Assembly: GCA_965230625.1 (NCBI GenBank)
Contig: CBDDLL010000001.1
Span: 1,240,001 to 1,304,000, forward strand
Length of the DNA: 64,000 bases
DNA from: Saccharicrinis sp965230625
GTDB lineage: Bacteria > Bacteroidota > Bacteroidia > Bacteroidales > Marinilabiliaceae
Direction: 5' to 3'
Shown piece by piece: positions 46,129 through 55,260 of this stretch. Positions within the stretch are counted from its first letter, which is position 1; each line of letters begins with the position of its first letter. The notes under the pieces are model-generated. The model was given only the letters and a program-made list of their open reading frames with translations. It did no database searches and was not told where the DNA came from. The position numbers and the translations under genes were made by a program.

Positions 46129-48285
46129 TTATTCTGAAGCTTCAAGTAATAAAGATAAAATCTCGGTCGCAGCTTTAGAAACAGAAGTTCCAGGGCCAAA
46201 AATAGCTACAGCACCTGATTCGTAAAGGAAATCGTAGTCTTGTGCTGGAATTACACCACCACAAATAACCATAATATCTTCGCGACCTAACTTTTTCAAT
46301 TCTTCAACTACTTGAGGAACTAATGTTTTATGACCAGCTGCCAACGAAGATACTCCTAATACGTGAACGTCGTTTTCTACAGCTTGTTTAGCAGCTTCGG
46401 CAGGAGTTTGGAAAAGTGGCCCCATATCCACGTCGAAACCTATATCGGCATATCCTGTTGCAACCACTTTGGCACCACGGTCGTGACCGTCTTGTCCCAT
46501 TTTTGCGATCATAATACGAGGTTGGCGACCTTCTTTTTCTGCAAACTCCTTTGCTAAAGAAGTTGCTTTTTCAAACTCTTCATCTTTTCCAGCTTCGCTA
46601 GAATATACACCACTAATAGATCGTATCACAGCTTTATATCTACCTACAATTTTTTCACAAGCATCAGAAATCTCACCTAAAGAAGCGTTTTTCTTAGCTG
46701 CTTCAACAGCTAACTCAAGTAAATTACCTTCTCCTGTTTCAACAGCTTTGGTGATAGCAGTAAGGGCAGCTTGACATTCTTCCTCGTTACGCTCGGCTTT
46801 AAGTTCGTTTAAGCGCTCAATCTGAGAAAGACGTACAGCTGTATTGTCAATATCCAGAATGTCAATTGGATCTTCTTTTTCTAATCTATATTTGTTAGTA
46901 CCAACGATAGTTTGAGTACCTGCATCAATTTTAGCTTGTGCGCGAGCAGCTGCTTCTTCAATACGCATTTTTGGCACCCCACTTTCAATAGCCTTAGCCA
47001 TACCTCCAAGTTCTTCAACCTCTTCGATAAGAGCCCAAGCTTTTTCAACCAGTTCGTTAGTTAACGATTCAACATAATATGAACCAGCCCAAGGATCAAC
47101 TGCTTTACATATTTTAGTTTCGTCTTGAATGTAAATCTGAGTATTACGAGCAATACGAGCTGAGAAGTCTGTTGGTAATGCAATAGCCTCATCCAATGCG
47201 TTAGTGTGTAACGATTGAGTGTGACCTAATGCAGAAGCCATAGCTTCAATACATGTACGTCCCACGTTGTTGAAAGGGTCTTGCTCTGTTAATGACCATC
47301 CTGAAGTTTGCGAGTGAGTACGTAATGCTAACGATTTTGGGTTTTTAGGATTAAACTGTTTTACAATCTTAGCCCAAAGCATACGTCCGGCACGCATTTT
47401 AGCAATTTCCATAAAGTGGTTCATTCCGATTGCCCAGAAGAACGACAAGCGTGGAGCAAATGAATCAATATCCATTCCTGCATTAACACCAGCACGTAAA
47501 TACTCTAAACCATCAGCTAAAGTATATGCCAACTCAATATCTGCAGTTGCACCTGCTTCTTGCATGTGGTAACCAGAGATGGAGATTGAGTTAAACTTAG
47601 GCATGTTTTTACTAGTGTACTCAAAGATATCAGCGATAATTTTCATTGAGAATTTAGGAGGGTAGATGTATGTATTACGCACCATAAACTCCTTTAAGAT
47701 ATCATTTTGGATAGTCCCTGAAAGTTGATCTAAAGTAGCACCTTGCTCTAAACCTGCTACAATGTAGAATGCTAATACTGGAAGTACAGCACCGTTCATG
47801 GTCATCGATACAGACATTTTATCCAATGGAATACCATCAAAAAGAATACGCATATCTTTGATAGAATCGATAGCCACACCTGCTTTACCTACATCACCAA
47901 CTACGCGTCCATGGTCTGAATCATAGCCACGGTGAGTAGCTAGGTCAAATGCTACAGAAAGACCTTTTTGGCCCGCAGCAAGGTTTCTTTTGTAAAAAGC
48001 ATTGGATTCCTCAGCAGTGGAGAAACCAGCATACTGACGAATAGTCCATGGACGCATAGCGTACATACCGGAATATGGTCCACGTAAGTAAGGAGGTAAA
48101 CCTGCAGCATAATTCAGGTGTTCCATTCCTTCTAAATCGTCTTTTGAGTAAACACTCTTAACTGGGATACGCTCCGGAGTTACCCAGTCTTTTTTAATCC
48201 CATGTTTCTTCTCCCATTCCTTGGCTTTAACACCACCACAAGGAGAACTCTTTTTGAAATCTATATTTTTAAAATCTGGTCGCAT
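46129..48285 (-). CDS. mutB: Methylmalonyl-CoA mutase, large (B12-binding) subunit
   Basis: The enzyme interconverts succinyl-CoA and (R)-methylmalonyl-CoA using adenosylcobalamin, in propionate formation or use. The 718-residue protein has the substrate-binding TIM barrel (RGPYSGMYAMRPWTIRQYAG, about 69-88; SLSVAFDLATHRGYDSDH region near 108) and the C-terminal cobalamin domain. The latter carries the cofactor motif DGHDRGAK (D-x-H-x-x-G) near 600, then GVSSLAAGHKTL and ICGGVIPAQDYDFL. It is of normal length. The small subunit gene is upstream on the same strand, but a four-helix-bundle gene has been inserted between the two. Confidence 0.96.
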   Translation of the reverse strand: MRPDFKNIDFKKSSPCGGVKAKEWEKKHGIKKDWVTPERIPVKSVYSKDDLEGMEHLNYAAGLPPYLRGPYSGMYAMRPWTIRQYAGFSTAEESNAFYKRNLAAGQKGLSVAFDLATHRGYDSDHGRVVGDVGKAGVAIDSIKDMRILFDGIPLDKMSVSMTMNGAVLPVLAFYIVAGLEQGATLDQLSGTIQNDILKEFMVRNTYIYPPKFSMKIIADIFEYTSKNMPKFNSISISGYHMQEAGATADIELAYTLADGLEYLRAGVNAGMDIDSFAPRLSFFWAIGMNHFMEIAKMRAGRMLWAKIVKQFNPKNPKSLALRTHSQTSGWSLTEQDPFNNVGRTCIEAMASALGHTQSLHTNALDEAIALPTDFSARIARNTQIYIQDETKICKAVDPWAGSYYVESLTNELVEKAWALIEEVEELGGMAKAIESGVPKMRIEEAAARAQAKIDAGTQTIVGTNKYRLEKEDPIDILDIDNTAVRLSQIERLNELKAERNEEECQAALTAITKAVETGEGNLLELAVEAAKKNASLGEISDACEKIVGRYKAVIRSISGVYSSEAGKDEEFEKATSLAKEFAEKEGRQPRIMIAKMGQDGHDRGAKVVATGYADIGFDVDMGPLFQTPAEAAKQAVENDVHVLGVSSLAAGHKTLVPQVVEELKKLGREDIMVICGGVIPAQDYDFLYESGAVAIFGPGTSVSKAATEILSLLLEASE

Positions 48286-48293
48286 AATTAATT

Positions 48294-48723
48294 AGTATAA
48301 AGTATAAAGTATAAAGACCAAAGATTTAATCAATTACTATTATACTTTGATTTTAATGCAAATATCATTTTTTGTATTTCCTGAATTTTCATTTGAACAG
48401 GATCAAATTCTTCTTCAGAAATATATTTTAGATCAACACAAAGTATGAATTGTGTTTCTAGTTCAAAACAAGAACCATAAGCAATATCCAAAAAGCGATT
48501 AAAGTCTTTGTCAGATCCTCGACCAGCACCTTCTGCAATATTTGAAGGAATTGAAACTGCAGATCTTCTTATTTGACTCGTTAAGCCGAAAGTTTCTGTA
48601 TTAGGCAGTTTCGTAGTTAAATCGTAAACCTCTTTAACTAACATTCTACCTTTCTGCCAAATTTTTAATTCTCTAAAATTGTGCAATTTAAAGTCTTTAT
48701 ACTTTCGTCTTTATACTTTTGTC
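48294..48723. mobile_element. Inserted cassette with four-helix-bundle gene and inverted repeats
   Basis: The stretch between the two mutase genes is bounded by AT-rich repeats. On the left a 7-base unit AGTATAA is repeated three times, ending in AAGTATAAAGAC (48307-48318). On the right the reverse complement GTCTTTATACTT occurs twice (48693-48704 and 48707-48718). The inverted 12-base repeats enclose one gene and little else. The arrangement suggests an inserted element, although no transposase is present and a target-site duplication was not found. Confidence 0.5.
48330..48686 (-). CDS. Four-helix-bundle protein (23S rRNA intervening-sequence type)
   Basis: A 118-residue helical protein of the family first seen in intervening sequences of 23S rRNA and related to the Avd accessory protein. 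HNFRELKIWQKGRMLVKEVY at the start, LTSQIRRSAVSIPSNIAEGA near 40-59 and GRGSDKDFNRFLDIAYGS near 60-77 are typical. The start is a TTG at 48684-48686; no in-frame ATG lies upstream before a stop. Homologues usually start at this position. The gene interrupts the mutA-mutB operon and is flanked by inverted repeats. Function unknown; such genes are found scattered as inserts in Bacteroidota genomes. Confidence 0.88.
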   Translation of the reverse strand: MHNFRELKIWQKGRMLVKEVYDLTTKLPNTETFGLTSQIRRSAVSIPSNIAEGAGRGSDKDFNRFLDIAYGSCFELETQFILCVDLKYISEEEFDPVQMKIQEIQKMIFALKSKYNSN

Positions 48724-48754
48724 TACTCTTGAAACTCTGTGTCTTTTTTTTCGA

Positions 48755-50620
48755 TTATAAACCAAGCTCCTTACTAAATCCTTGCAATGTCTCTAAAACA
48801 TTAGAACGAACATTGATAAAGTTTGTGATGCCTTTTTCTTTTAGTTCGTCTGCGCATTTTGGAGCACCGGCAACAACGAATATTGCTTGGCCGTTGATGG
48901 CTTCATATGTTTTAGGAGCAGCTTCTGCATACTCATCATCAGAAGAACAAAGAACGATAATGTCAGCACCTGCAGTTTTAGCTGCTTCAACACCTTCTTC
49001 TACAGTTGGGAAACCATTATTGTCGATTACTTCGTAACCAGCACAAGCAAAGAAATTACAAGAGAACTGAGAACGAGCTAAACGCATAGCTAAGTTTCCA
49101 TAAGTAAGCATAAATACTTTTGGTGTTTTCTCTGATTTTTCAGTAGCTAAGCGTAATGTTTCAAACTCTTCTGCACCGCGGAATTTAACAATTGGTTCAA
49201 TAATAGTGTCGCCTTCGCAGCACTTAGTTTTGCAATTGGTATCTTTAGTAATAGCCTCAGTAACAGTTTCAGTGAAATTAGGGAACTGGTTAGTTCCTAA
49301 TAAGTTTTCGCGTCGTGTTGCAACTGCTTTTTTACGTTTATCTGCAGTTGCTTTAACTGTTGTTTGAATAAATCCTTCCTTTAGAGCAGCTAAGTATCCG
49401 CCCTTTTCTTCTACCTCTACAAAAAGAGCCCAAGCTTGCTCTGCAATGCTGTTTGTTAAGTTTTCGATGTAATATGATCCTGCAGATGGATCAGTAATTT
49501 TATCGAAATGAGATTCTTCTTTTAATAATAATTGTTGGTTACGGGCAATTCTTTCAGAAAATATGTCCGATTCTTTATAAATTGTGTCAAAAGGTTGAAC
49601 TGTTAATGAATCAGCTCCACCAATAGTGGCAGACATAGCTTCTGTTTGAGTACGAAGCATGTTTACATAAGGATCGAATATAGTTTTATTCCACTGAGAA
49701 GTTTCACAGTGAATAGACATTTTTGCTGGTTCTAAACCAGCAGTATTATATGACTTAACAATGGTAGCCCATAACATACGAGCAGCTCTTAACTTAGCAA
49801 TTTCCATAAAGTAGTTACCACCTACACCAAAATTAAATTTTAATGCATTTGCAGCATCGTTTGCAGATACACCCCTATCGGTTAACTGTGCCAAGTACTC
49901 ATTACCCATTGAAAGAGCAAACGCAAGTTCTTGTACAATTGAAGAACCGGCATTGTTAAATAAACGACCGTTTACGCAGATAGTTTTGAAGTTTGGTAAA
50001 TCTTTACCAGCCTCAACCATTTCTTTAGCATGGTCGAACATTTCATCAAAACCTTTGCAAGATTTACCAGATGTTGTTAAGCACCCAAGTGTATCAAAGT
50101 TAACAGAACCTTTTACCTTGCTTAAGTCGCGATTAGTTTTTTTAAGATAAGCAACAACAGCATCTATTAACTTTTTGCTACCATGCTTTGTGTTGAAGTT
50201 GATCTCAATCTCATCAGATATAATATTTTTCAGCACTTTTTCAACTTGAGCATCAAAATCTTCAACTTTTTCGCAAAAACAAAAACCAAGTGAAGTAACA
50301 CCTTTGGTTAGCGCATCAAGAGCTTTAGTGTTAGCTGCATCGGCATCAACAGCCTTTATGTCTTGACGAACATACCAGTTGTTGTCTTTTTTAGTTCCTC
50401 TGATATAAGGGAATTCGCCAGGAAGACTATCAAGATATTTTACCTCCTCCAAGTCTTCAGAACGATAAAAAGGACGAACGTTAAATCCTTCATTTGTTCT
50501 CCAAACCAGCTTTTTCTCAAAGTCGGCTCCTTTTAAATCCGCAGTAATCTTTTCCATCCATTTCTCTGTAGAAATATCTGGAAAATCGCTCAACAACGGC
50601 TTCTTAGTTTTATCTGCCAT
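48755..50620 (-). CDS. mutA: Methylmalonyl-CoA mutase, small subunit
   Basis: The small subunit forms the heterodimer with MutB and lacks a working B12 site. The start is set at the ATG at 50620 (MADKTKKPLLSDFPDIS); the longer reading needs a TTG. The 621-residue protein has the TIM-barrel part (LPGEFPYIRGTKKDNNWYVR near 77, GVGGNYFMEIAKLRAARML near 269). Its degenerate cobalamin domain near 500-621 has no DxHxxG motif. The tract TKCCEGD near 478 is cysteine-rich. It is the first gene of the operon; the large subunit follows after the inserted cassette. Confidence 0.95.
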   Translation of the reverse strand: MADKTKKPLLSDFPDISTEKWMEKITADLKGADFEKKLVWRTNEGFNVRPFYRSEDLEEVKYLDSLPGEFPYIRGTKKDNNWYVRQDIKAVDADAANTKALDALTKGVTSLGFCFCEKVEDFDAQVEKVLKNIISDEIEINFNTKHGSKKLIDAVVAYLKKTNRDLSKVKGSVNFDTLGCLTTSGKSCKGFDEMFDHAKEMVEAGKDLPNFKTICVNGRLFNNAGSSIVQELAFALSMGNEYLAQLTDRGVSANDAANALKFNFGVGGNYFMEIAKLRAARMLWATIVKSYNTAGLEPAKMSIHCETSQWNKTIFDPYVNMLRTQTEAMSATIGGADSLTVQPFDTIYKESDIFSERIARNQQLLLKEESHFDKITDPSAGSYYIENLTNSIAEQAWALFVEVEEKGGYLAALKEGFIQTTVKATADKRKKAVATRRENLLGTNQFPNFTETVTEAITKDTNCKTKCCEGDTIIEPIVKFRGAEEFETLRLATEKSEKTPKVFMLTYGNLAMRLARSQFSCNFFACAGYEVIDNNGFPTVEEGVEAAKTAGADIIVLCSSDDEYAEAAPKTYEAINGQAIFVVAGAPKCADELKEKGITNFINVRSNVLETLQGFSKELGL

Positions 50621-50862
50621 AATATAACTTGTATAACTGTTTGTTTTTTCAGACCGCAAAATTAAGGCTTTTAAACAATTAACAGAAGATATTTCTCAGG
50701 TTAAAAACCTGTTTTGTAGCATGATTATCAATAAAGTAACTTTATTGAAGATTATTTTCTTTATTTATTGGCTTTAATGGTGTGATTGATAGAAAGATGG
50801 GAGAGCTTGGGGTTGTTGTTGGTTGGAAAGATAAAATCTTATCATTGTTGATTAATAGTTAG
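50621..50862. other. Gap upstream of the mutase operon
   Basis: About 240 bases that must contain the mutase operon promoter (minus strand). No consensus TTTG/TAnnTTTG pair was found, and no small gene. Together with the hairpin at 50863-50904 it makes a 301-base gene-free stretch. Confidence 0.4.
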
Positions 50863-50904
50863 AGCCTTATACTTAAGCCCATATCATAAGGAAAGTATAA
50901 GGCT
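50863..50904 (-). terminator. Hairpin after the lipoprotein gene
   Basis: AGCCTTATACTT and AAGTATAAGGCT (12 bp, perfect) are separated by 18 bases, 18 bases beyond the stop at 50922. No T-run follows, so it is a weaker terminator candidate. Confidence 0.5.
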
Positions 50905-50921
50905 GTGATGAGTTAAAAGTA

Positions 50922-51851
50922 TTAGTCAAATAAAATAGTAAATAATATTAATGGCTTATCGATACGAGATTTTCTATCATATTTATATCTGGCAAATCCT
51001 AAAGCTTTTACTTCTTTATGAATGTTTAATGATTTTTTATCAAAATACCAATCTTCAAGAAAAACCAGTGAAAGTAAATCTCTTTTGAGCTCTACAGACT
51101 CTTCTATTACTTTAGTTTCATATTGATCTATTGTATTATTAACCAAAACTTTTAAAGTGTCTTTACGTGTAGTTTCATGCACATATGCTTCTACATCTTT
51201 CATTGAAAATTCATATCGTGAATTATCAACAAAATAAACTGGATCATAAGCCTTCAATGAACCATCTTCTATTTTTCGTAATACTGTAGAAAGAAAATTA
51301 GTATAATTCATCCCTAATACTTTAGGAAAATCACGTTGAATAATATCCATTTCTGTTATTATGTTTTTACCGATTAAACCTCCTTTATTGCTATTAGAGG
51401 GCACTACTGTAAAAGCCATTTTTTTTACTTTTTCTCCATTTCTTTCATAATGCTTTACTGGAGTCCATGATTTAATATCTTTATTAAATTTTGAGAAATC
51501 TTGATTTAACTCCCACTGTTCATGAAAGAAAATATTTTTGACATCTTTTAATTCATCATTATTTTTTAAGTAATATTCACACCTATTGTAATCTGGATAT
51601 ATTAAATGATGTCCATAATCAAAATATTTTGAATCGTATATGTTGGTATTCAGTTCAATAGTTTGGGTTTTCAATACTTCTAAAATGAGGTTTAAATCAA
51701 TGCTTTCCATTGAACATTCGTGGCTGTCATTGTCAATTTTGGGTGCTTCAAAATATGCATCTACTGTTTTTGTATGTAACACATTTTCTTTCTTCTCATT
51801 ACATGAAATAATGAGAATGATAGTGATAACAGGAATGAAGTATTTCATCAT
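50922..51851 (-). CDS. Lipoprotein of the ECF operon
   Basis: A 309-residue protein from the double ATG at 51846-51851 (MMKYFIPVITIILIISCNEK), which gives a lipobox with C17. An ATG at 51905 would add 18 residues and overlap the anti-sigma gene. The mature part has no recognised domain; it contains HEQWELNQDFSKFNKDIKSW near 112 and two beta-rich regions with KKMAFTVVPSNS and EDWYFDKKSLNIHKE. It is the last gene of an ECF sigma/anti-sigma operon and is probably the output or a sensor of that system. Confidence 0.6.
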   Translation of the reverse strand: MMKYFIPVITIILIISCNEKKENVLHTKTVDAYFEAPKIDNDSHECSMESIDLNLILEVLKTQTIELNTNIYDSKYFDYGHHLIYPDYNRCEYYLKNNDELKDVKNIFFHEQWELNQDFSKFNKDIKSWTPVKHYERNGEKVKKMAFTVVPSNSNKGGLIGKNIITEMDIIQRDFPKVLGMNYTNFLSTVLRKIEDGSLKAYDPVYFVDNSRYEFSMKDVEAYVHETTRKDTLKVLVNNTIDQYETKVIEESVELKRDLLSLVFLEDWYFDKKSLNIHKEVKALGFARYKYDRKSRIDKPLILFTILFD

Positions 51852-51867
51852 ATTACTTCTAATTAAG

Positions 51868-52239
51868 TTAAAAAAAATCAGTTCTAGTTTTATATCTTTT
51901 TTCATCAGTGGCTAAATTGATTATGAATACACCTTCTTCATCCATTTTTTTTATTACAAAAGGAGGTTGCGAAAGTTTTTCTTCCAACTCTTTGAGTTTT
52001 TGCCTTTTTTCAGTCAAGGATGTGCTATTTTCAAAAGGTTTGCGTAATGATAATGTTAGTAGTGTTGTGCAGAAAAATATTCCAATGAAGATAGCAGCAC
52101 AAGTTGTAATTAGCTTAATATTATTTCTTCTTTGTTTAGATTTAAGCTTGTTCCAACCATTTGATATGTCAAATGCTACATTCGGTTTAAATAACTCCTC
52201 TTTTACTACATTATCTATGTGATCATTGTTATCCTGCAT
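51868..52239 (-). CDS. Small membrane anti-sigma-like protein
   Basis: A 123-residue single-TM protein. About 40 cytoplasmic residues precede the TM at about 41-65 (IKLITTCAAIFIGIFFCTTL); the remainder is a coiled-coil-like helix (LTEKRQKLKELEEKLSQPPF) and a short tail. It overlaps the end of the ECF sigma gene by 11 bases. The position and topology fit an anti-sigma factor, but the usual zinc (ZAS) motif is not present, so this is an inference from context. Confidence 0.55.
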   Translation of the reverse strand: MQDNNDHIDNVVKEELFKPNVAFDISNGWNKLKSKQRRNNIKLITTCAAIFIGIFFCTTLLTLSLRKPFENSTSLTEKRQKLKELEEKLSQPPFVIKKMDEEGVFIINLATDEKRYKTRTDFF

Positions 52240-52732
52240 ATCCGATTGAAGTTAAGTGTTTTCTAAGTTGTTTTCTGGCCATGGTTAATTGCGATCTAGA
52301 AGTATTTTCTGTTATGCCTAACTTTTGGGCTATTTCCTTGTGAGAATAACTGTCTACTACATACATATTAAAAACCGTTCTGTACCCTAATGGTAGTAAG
52401 TCAAATATTTTAATTATTTCGCTATAATCGCAATCTATGTTCATTTTAATAGATGTGTTTAAATCATTGTCATCGAGGTTTGTAAAGATTAGCTTGTCTT
52501 TTTTTCGTATATACATTAAACATTCATTAATCATTATTTTCTTCATCCAATAAAATAGGCTGTTGTTAGAGTTTGGTTTAAATTTTGATAGATTCTTAAA
52601 AATTTTAATAAATCCATCATTAAGTAACTCTTCCGCTATTTGATAATTGTTTACGTACCTTTTACAAATCTGAAACATCTGATCAGCATATCTGTAATAC
52701 AATTCCTTTTCTTTTAGTTTTATATTTTTCAA
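52229..52732 (-). CDS. ECF sigma factor
   Basis: A 167-residue sigma-70 family factor with region 2 (YRYADQMFQICKRYVNNYQI, about 13-32, and GFIKIFKNLSKF) and region 4 (LPLGYRTVFNMYVVDSYSHKEIAQKLGITENT, HTH near 133-150; quoted here in short pieces: LPLGYRTVFNMYVV, SHKEIAQKLGITENTSR). It starts a three-gene operon with the small anti-sigma-like gene and a lipoprotein. No TonB receptor or FecR is linked, unlike the first ECF system in the window. Confidence 0.9.
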   Translation of the reverse strand: MKNIKLKEKELYYRYADQMFQICKRYVNNYQIAEELLNDGFIKIFKNLSKFKPNSNNSLFYWMKKIMINECLMYIRKKDKLIFTNLDDNDLNTSIKMNIDCDYSEIIKIFDLLPLGYRTVFNMYVVDSYSHKEIAQKLGITENTSRSQLTMARKQLRKHLTSIGYAG

Positions 52733-52884
52733 GTCTTTTAAACTTTGCTTAGGTTTCTATTGTATAGAATGCATATTCTTATGAGAACGCTGTTTAAGTA
52801 TTAAAATTATTTGTTAAAAATTGTATTGTAAGATAATGTATGTTTGGATTAAGGGATGAAGTTAAAAGGCTAAAAGTTAGGATA

Positions 52885-53328
52885 TTAATGTTTTTGTATC
52901 AAAAAAATTCCACTTAATAGAAGCAATATACCTAAAATTCGTCCAAGGCTTATTGAGTGGGTAGGAACACCAAAAAAACCATAATGATCAATTATCGAAG
53001 AAGCAATTAGTTGGCCGGCAATAGAGGCTGCTAAGACAGTGGTTACCCCAATTTTAGGAATAAAAAATATAACAGAAGAAACAAAAATAGCACCTAGTAC
53101 ACCTCCTACAAAAAGATACCAGGGAGTTGTTTTAACAGTTTCCCATTCAGGCACTTGAGTTTTGAAAATAAAATTCAAACCAATTAAGCAAAATGTTCCT
53201 ACAATAAAATTAACTAATGCTCCTTGAAAAGGATGTTTTAAAAAGCTGGTTAGTTGGGTGTTAATGCTTCCTTGTATTGCTAAAAAACAACCAATACATA
53301 ATACTATTATAGTGTAAATATACTTCAC
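52885..53328 (-). CDS. YdcZ-family (DUF606) small DMT transporter
   Basis: A 147-residue protein with five hydrophobic segments, of the DMT_YdcZ family (PF04657). The N-terminal half shows YTIIVLCIGCFLAIQGSINT and the GALVNFIVGT motif near 36; later there are GGVLGAIFVSSVIFFIPKIG and GQLIASSIIDHYG. Members work as small drug/metabolite carriers; substrate unknown. The start codon is GTG. It is divergent from the PhnW-like gene. Confidence 0.87.
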   Translation of the reverse strand: MKYIYTIIVLCIGCFLAIQGSINTQLTSFLKHPFQGALVNFIVGTFCLIGLNFIFKTQVPEWETVKTTPWYLFVGGVLGAIFVSSVIFFIPKIGVTTVLAASIAGQLIASSIIDHYGFFGVPTHSISLGRILGILLLLSGIFLIQKH

Positions 53329-53514
53329 TTAAGTTATCATTTATTTGTGTGATTGCGAAGGTAGATAATTGTAACAAGAGAACAAGTATTTTCCAATAGC
53401 AAAAAAAGGCTTAATAATAGCTTAATAATTGAGTAAAGAATATTTAATTATTTGTAGGAGTAATTGTTTCTACCTTAGCTGTGAAAAGAAGTGTAAATAT
53501 TGTATTTGAAAGAA

Positions 53515-54186
53515 ATGGAAGCTTTAACCAGAGAAGAAGATATGATGATGGAATTGCCAGTTTCGGCAAAAGAGTTAGATGGAGTGCGAAGGATTTATGG
53601 TAATTTAATATCAGATAAAACTAATATTTCTGGTTACGAAGCTATATCTTTCAGAAAAGAGGCTATGTTCGCTTTAGAAGTAGTCTTATCTTCAATAGTA
53701 TCTTTCAATGATGAATTGGTTGTATTAGGAGAAGCGTCAGGAAACAAAAGCATAGCGGATATATGCGATAAGCATCAATTGTCTTACCTGGATTTTAGTA
53801 AACAACAGATCGAAAATCAAATAGAAAACTTAGCATCATTATTACAGATTAATAAGCATGTTTCAAGTGTACTACTAGTATTAAGTAGTGATATATCTGA
53901 AACAATTATATCTGTTATTGCAGATATTTGTAGTGTGTATAAAGTAGATTTGCTGATATTTACTAAAGGAGTTTGTAAGTTAAATGTCACCAATCTGCTA
54001 GGGTGGGGAGTTAATTTTCTTGTAAGTTCTCCCAATTTACAGGAGCATAATTCTATTGTTATTGCTCGCAGAAGTAGTTTAGTTAAAACAGAAGGGATCT
54101 CGAGGTATTTTAGATACGATTTATATTCTTATTGGCAGCGTTCTATTAGAAGCAGGAATTCTCATATTCAACCTTTAGTTATCTAA
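53515..54186 (+). CDS. Degenerate PhnW-like aminotransferase fragment (pseudoenzyme)
   Basis: A 223-residue protein from the ATG at 53515. It aligns by eye with the central PLP domain of 2-aminoethylphosphonate-pyruvate transaminase and related class V aminotransferases: FRKEAMFALEVVLSSIV, LGEASGNKSIADICDKH, VDLLIFTKGVC (D145), GWGVNFLVSSPNLQEHNS, IVIARRSSL and the end ISRYFRYDLYSYW. The Schiff-base lysine of the SSANKC motif is replaced: the sequence reads SSPNLQ with L175. The usual N-terminal residues and the C-terminal domain are also missing. It is thus unlikely to be an active transaminase. It starts an envelope-lipid cluster. Confidence 0.6.
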   Translation: MEALTREEDMMMELPVSAKELDGVRRIYGNLISDKTNISGYEAISFRKEAMFALEVVLSSIVSFNDELVVLGEASGNKSIADICDKHQLSYLDFSKQQIENQIENLASLLQINKHVSSVLLVLSSDISETIISVIADICSVYKVDLLIFTKGVCKLNVTNLLGWGVNFLVSSPNLQEHNSIVIARRSSLVKTEGISRYFRYDLYSYWQRSIRSRNSHIQPLVI

Positions 54187-54332
54187 AAAAAATAAGTTAT
54201 GCCGTTGCAAATCTGACATTTGTCTGATTACATTAATTTAACTTCAGTAGGTTTGTTTACATTTTCTTCTTATTAAATTTACATAGATTTTTCCTCCTGC
54301 ATATAGCTTTGTCAAAATAATTGTTGGAGTAC

Positions 54333-55205
54333 ATGAGTCCGAATCAGAAGAAGAATCCGAGAAAGGTAGAAGCTGTTGTAATTTCCGATACACATTTAGG
54401 CACTAGAAGTTGTAAATCAAAGGAGCTTTTAGGGTATTTAAAATCTGTACAGCCTAAAATATTGTTATTAAACGGAGATATTATTGATATCTGGCAGTTT
54501 TCAAAATCTTATTTTCCAAAACCACAGTTAAAGGTTGTCCGTCAAATAATTAAAATGATGGAGCAAGGTACCAAAGTGCATTACATTATAGGTAATCACG
54601 ATGAAGCCTTAAGACGATTTGTTGGGTTAAGTTTAGGAAACTTGTCTATTGTTAATAAGGTATTATTAAATTTTGATGGGAAGAAGAGTTGGATCTTTCA
54701 TGGTGATGCATTTGATGTGGTAATGCACCACTCTAAATGGCTTGCCAAACTGGGAGCAACAGGATATGCGATGTTAACTGCAATAAATAAGATGGTTAAC
54801 GGCTTTTTATCCTTATTTGGGCAGAGAAGAATTTCTTTATCACGCGATATAAAAAGGATGGTTAAAACATCCAAAAAAACCGAAGTTACAACTCGTTTTG
54901 AGAAAACTGTGAGCGATTTAGCCATTAAAAAAAGCTACGATTACGCAATTTGCGGACATATACATTGGCCTGCAAAGAAAGTTATTGAAAACGATCATGG
55001 ATCTGTTATGTATTTAAATTCTGGCGATTGGGTTGAAAATCTTACAGCATTGGAGTATATTGATGGTGAATGGGAGTTGGTTTATTACAATCATAATGAA
55101 CCTATGGTTGCAGATGATGAGGAAATGGCCAATGCTGATCATTTATTAGGTTCTGATAAGGTACTTTTTAAATCAATGTTTAGAGACGTACTTAGTGATA
55201 AGTAG
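54333..55205 (+). CDS. LpxH-like metallophosphoesterase (UDP-2,3-diacylglucosamine diphosphatase-like)
   Basis: A 290-residue calcineurin-like phosphoesterase from the ATG at 54333. Metal motifs are in order: SDTHLGTRS (D19, H21), LLNGDIIDIW, IIGNHDEALRR, FHGDAFD and CGHIHWPAKK. The sequence resembles UDP-2,3-diacylglucosamine diphosphatases of Bacteroidota, and is of LpxH type in its motifs, though about 50 residues longer than E. coli LpxH. It may act in lipid A or another glycolipid pathway. It is followed after 55 bases by a glycosyltransferase gene. Confidence 0.8.
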   Translation: MSPNQKKNPRKVEAVVISDTHLGTRSCKSKELLGYLKSVQPKILLLNGDIIDIWQFSKSYFPKPQLKVVRQIIKMMEQGTKVHYIIGNHDEALRRFVGLSLGNLSIVNKVLLNFDGKKSWIFHGDAFDVVMHHSKWLAKLGATGYAMLTAINKMVNGFLSLFGQRRISLSRDIKRMVKTSKKTEVTTRFEKTVSDLAIKKSYDYAICGHIHWPAKKVIENDHGSVMYLNSGDWVENLTALEYIDGEWELVYYNHNEPMVADDEEMANADHLLGSDKVLFKSMFRDVLSDK

Positions 55206-55260
55206 AGTGATTTTTAATTAAGTTATTGAGCTTTGTTTTTATACACAAAATAAGTTGACT

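Noticed and set aside
48294..48318. Three AGTATAA units considered as a CRISPR or tandem array
   Set aside because: Repeat unit is 7 bases without spacers; it belongs to the flank of the inserted four-helix-bundle gene.
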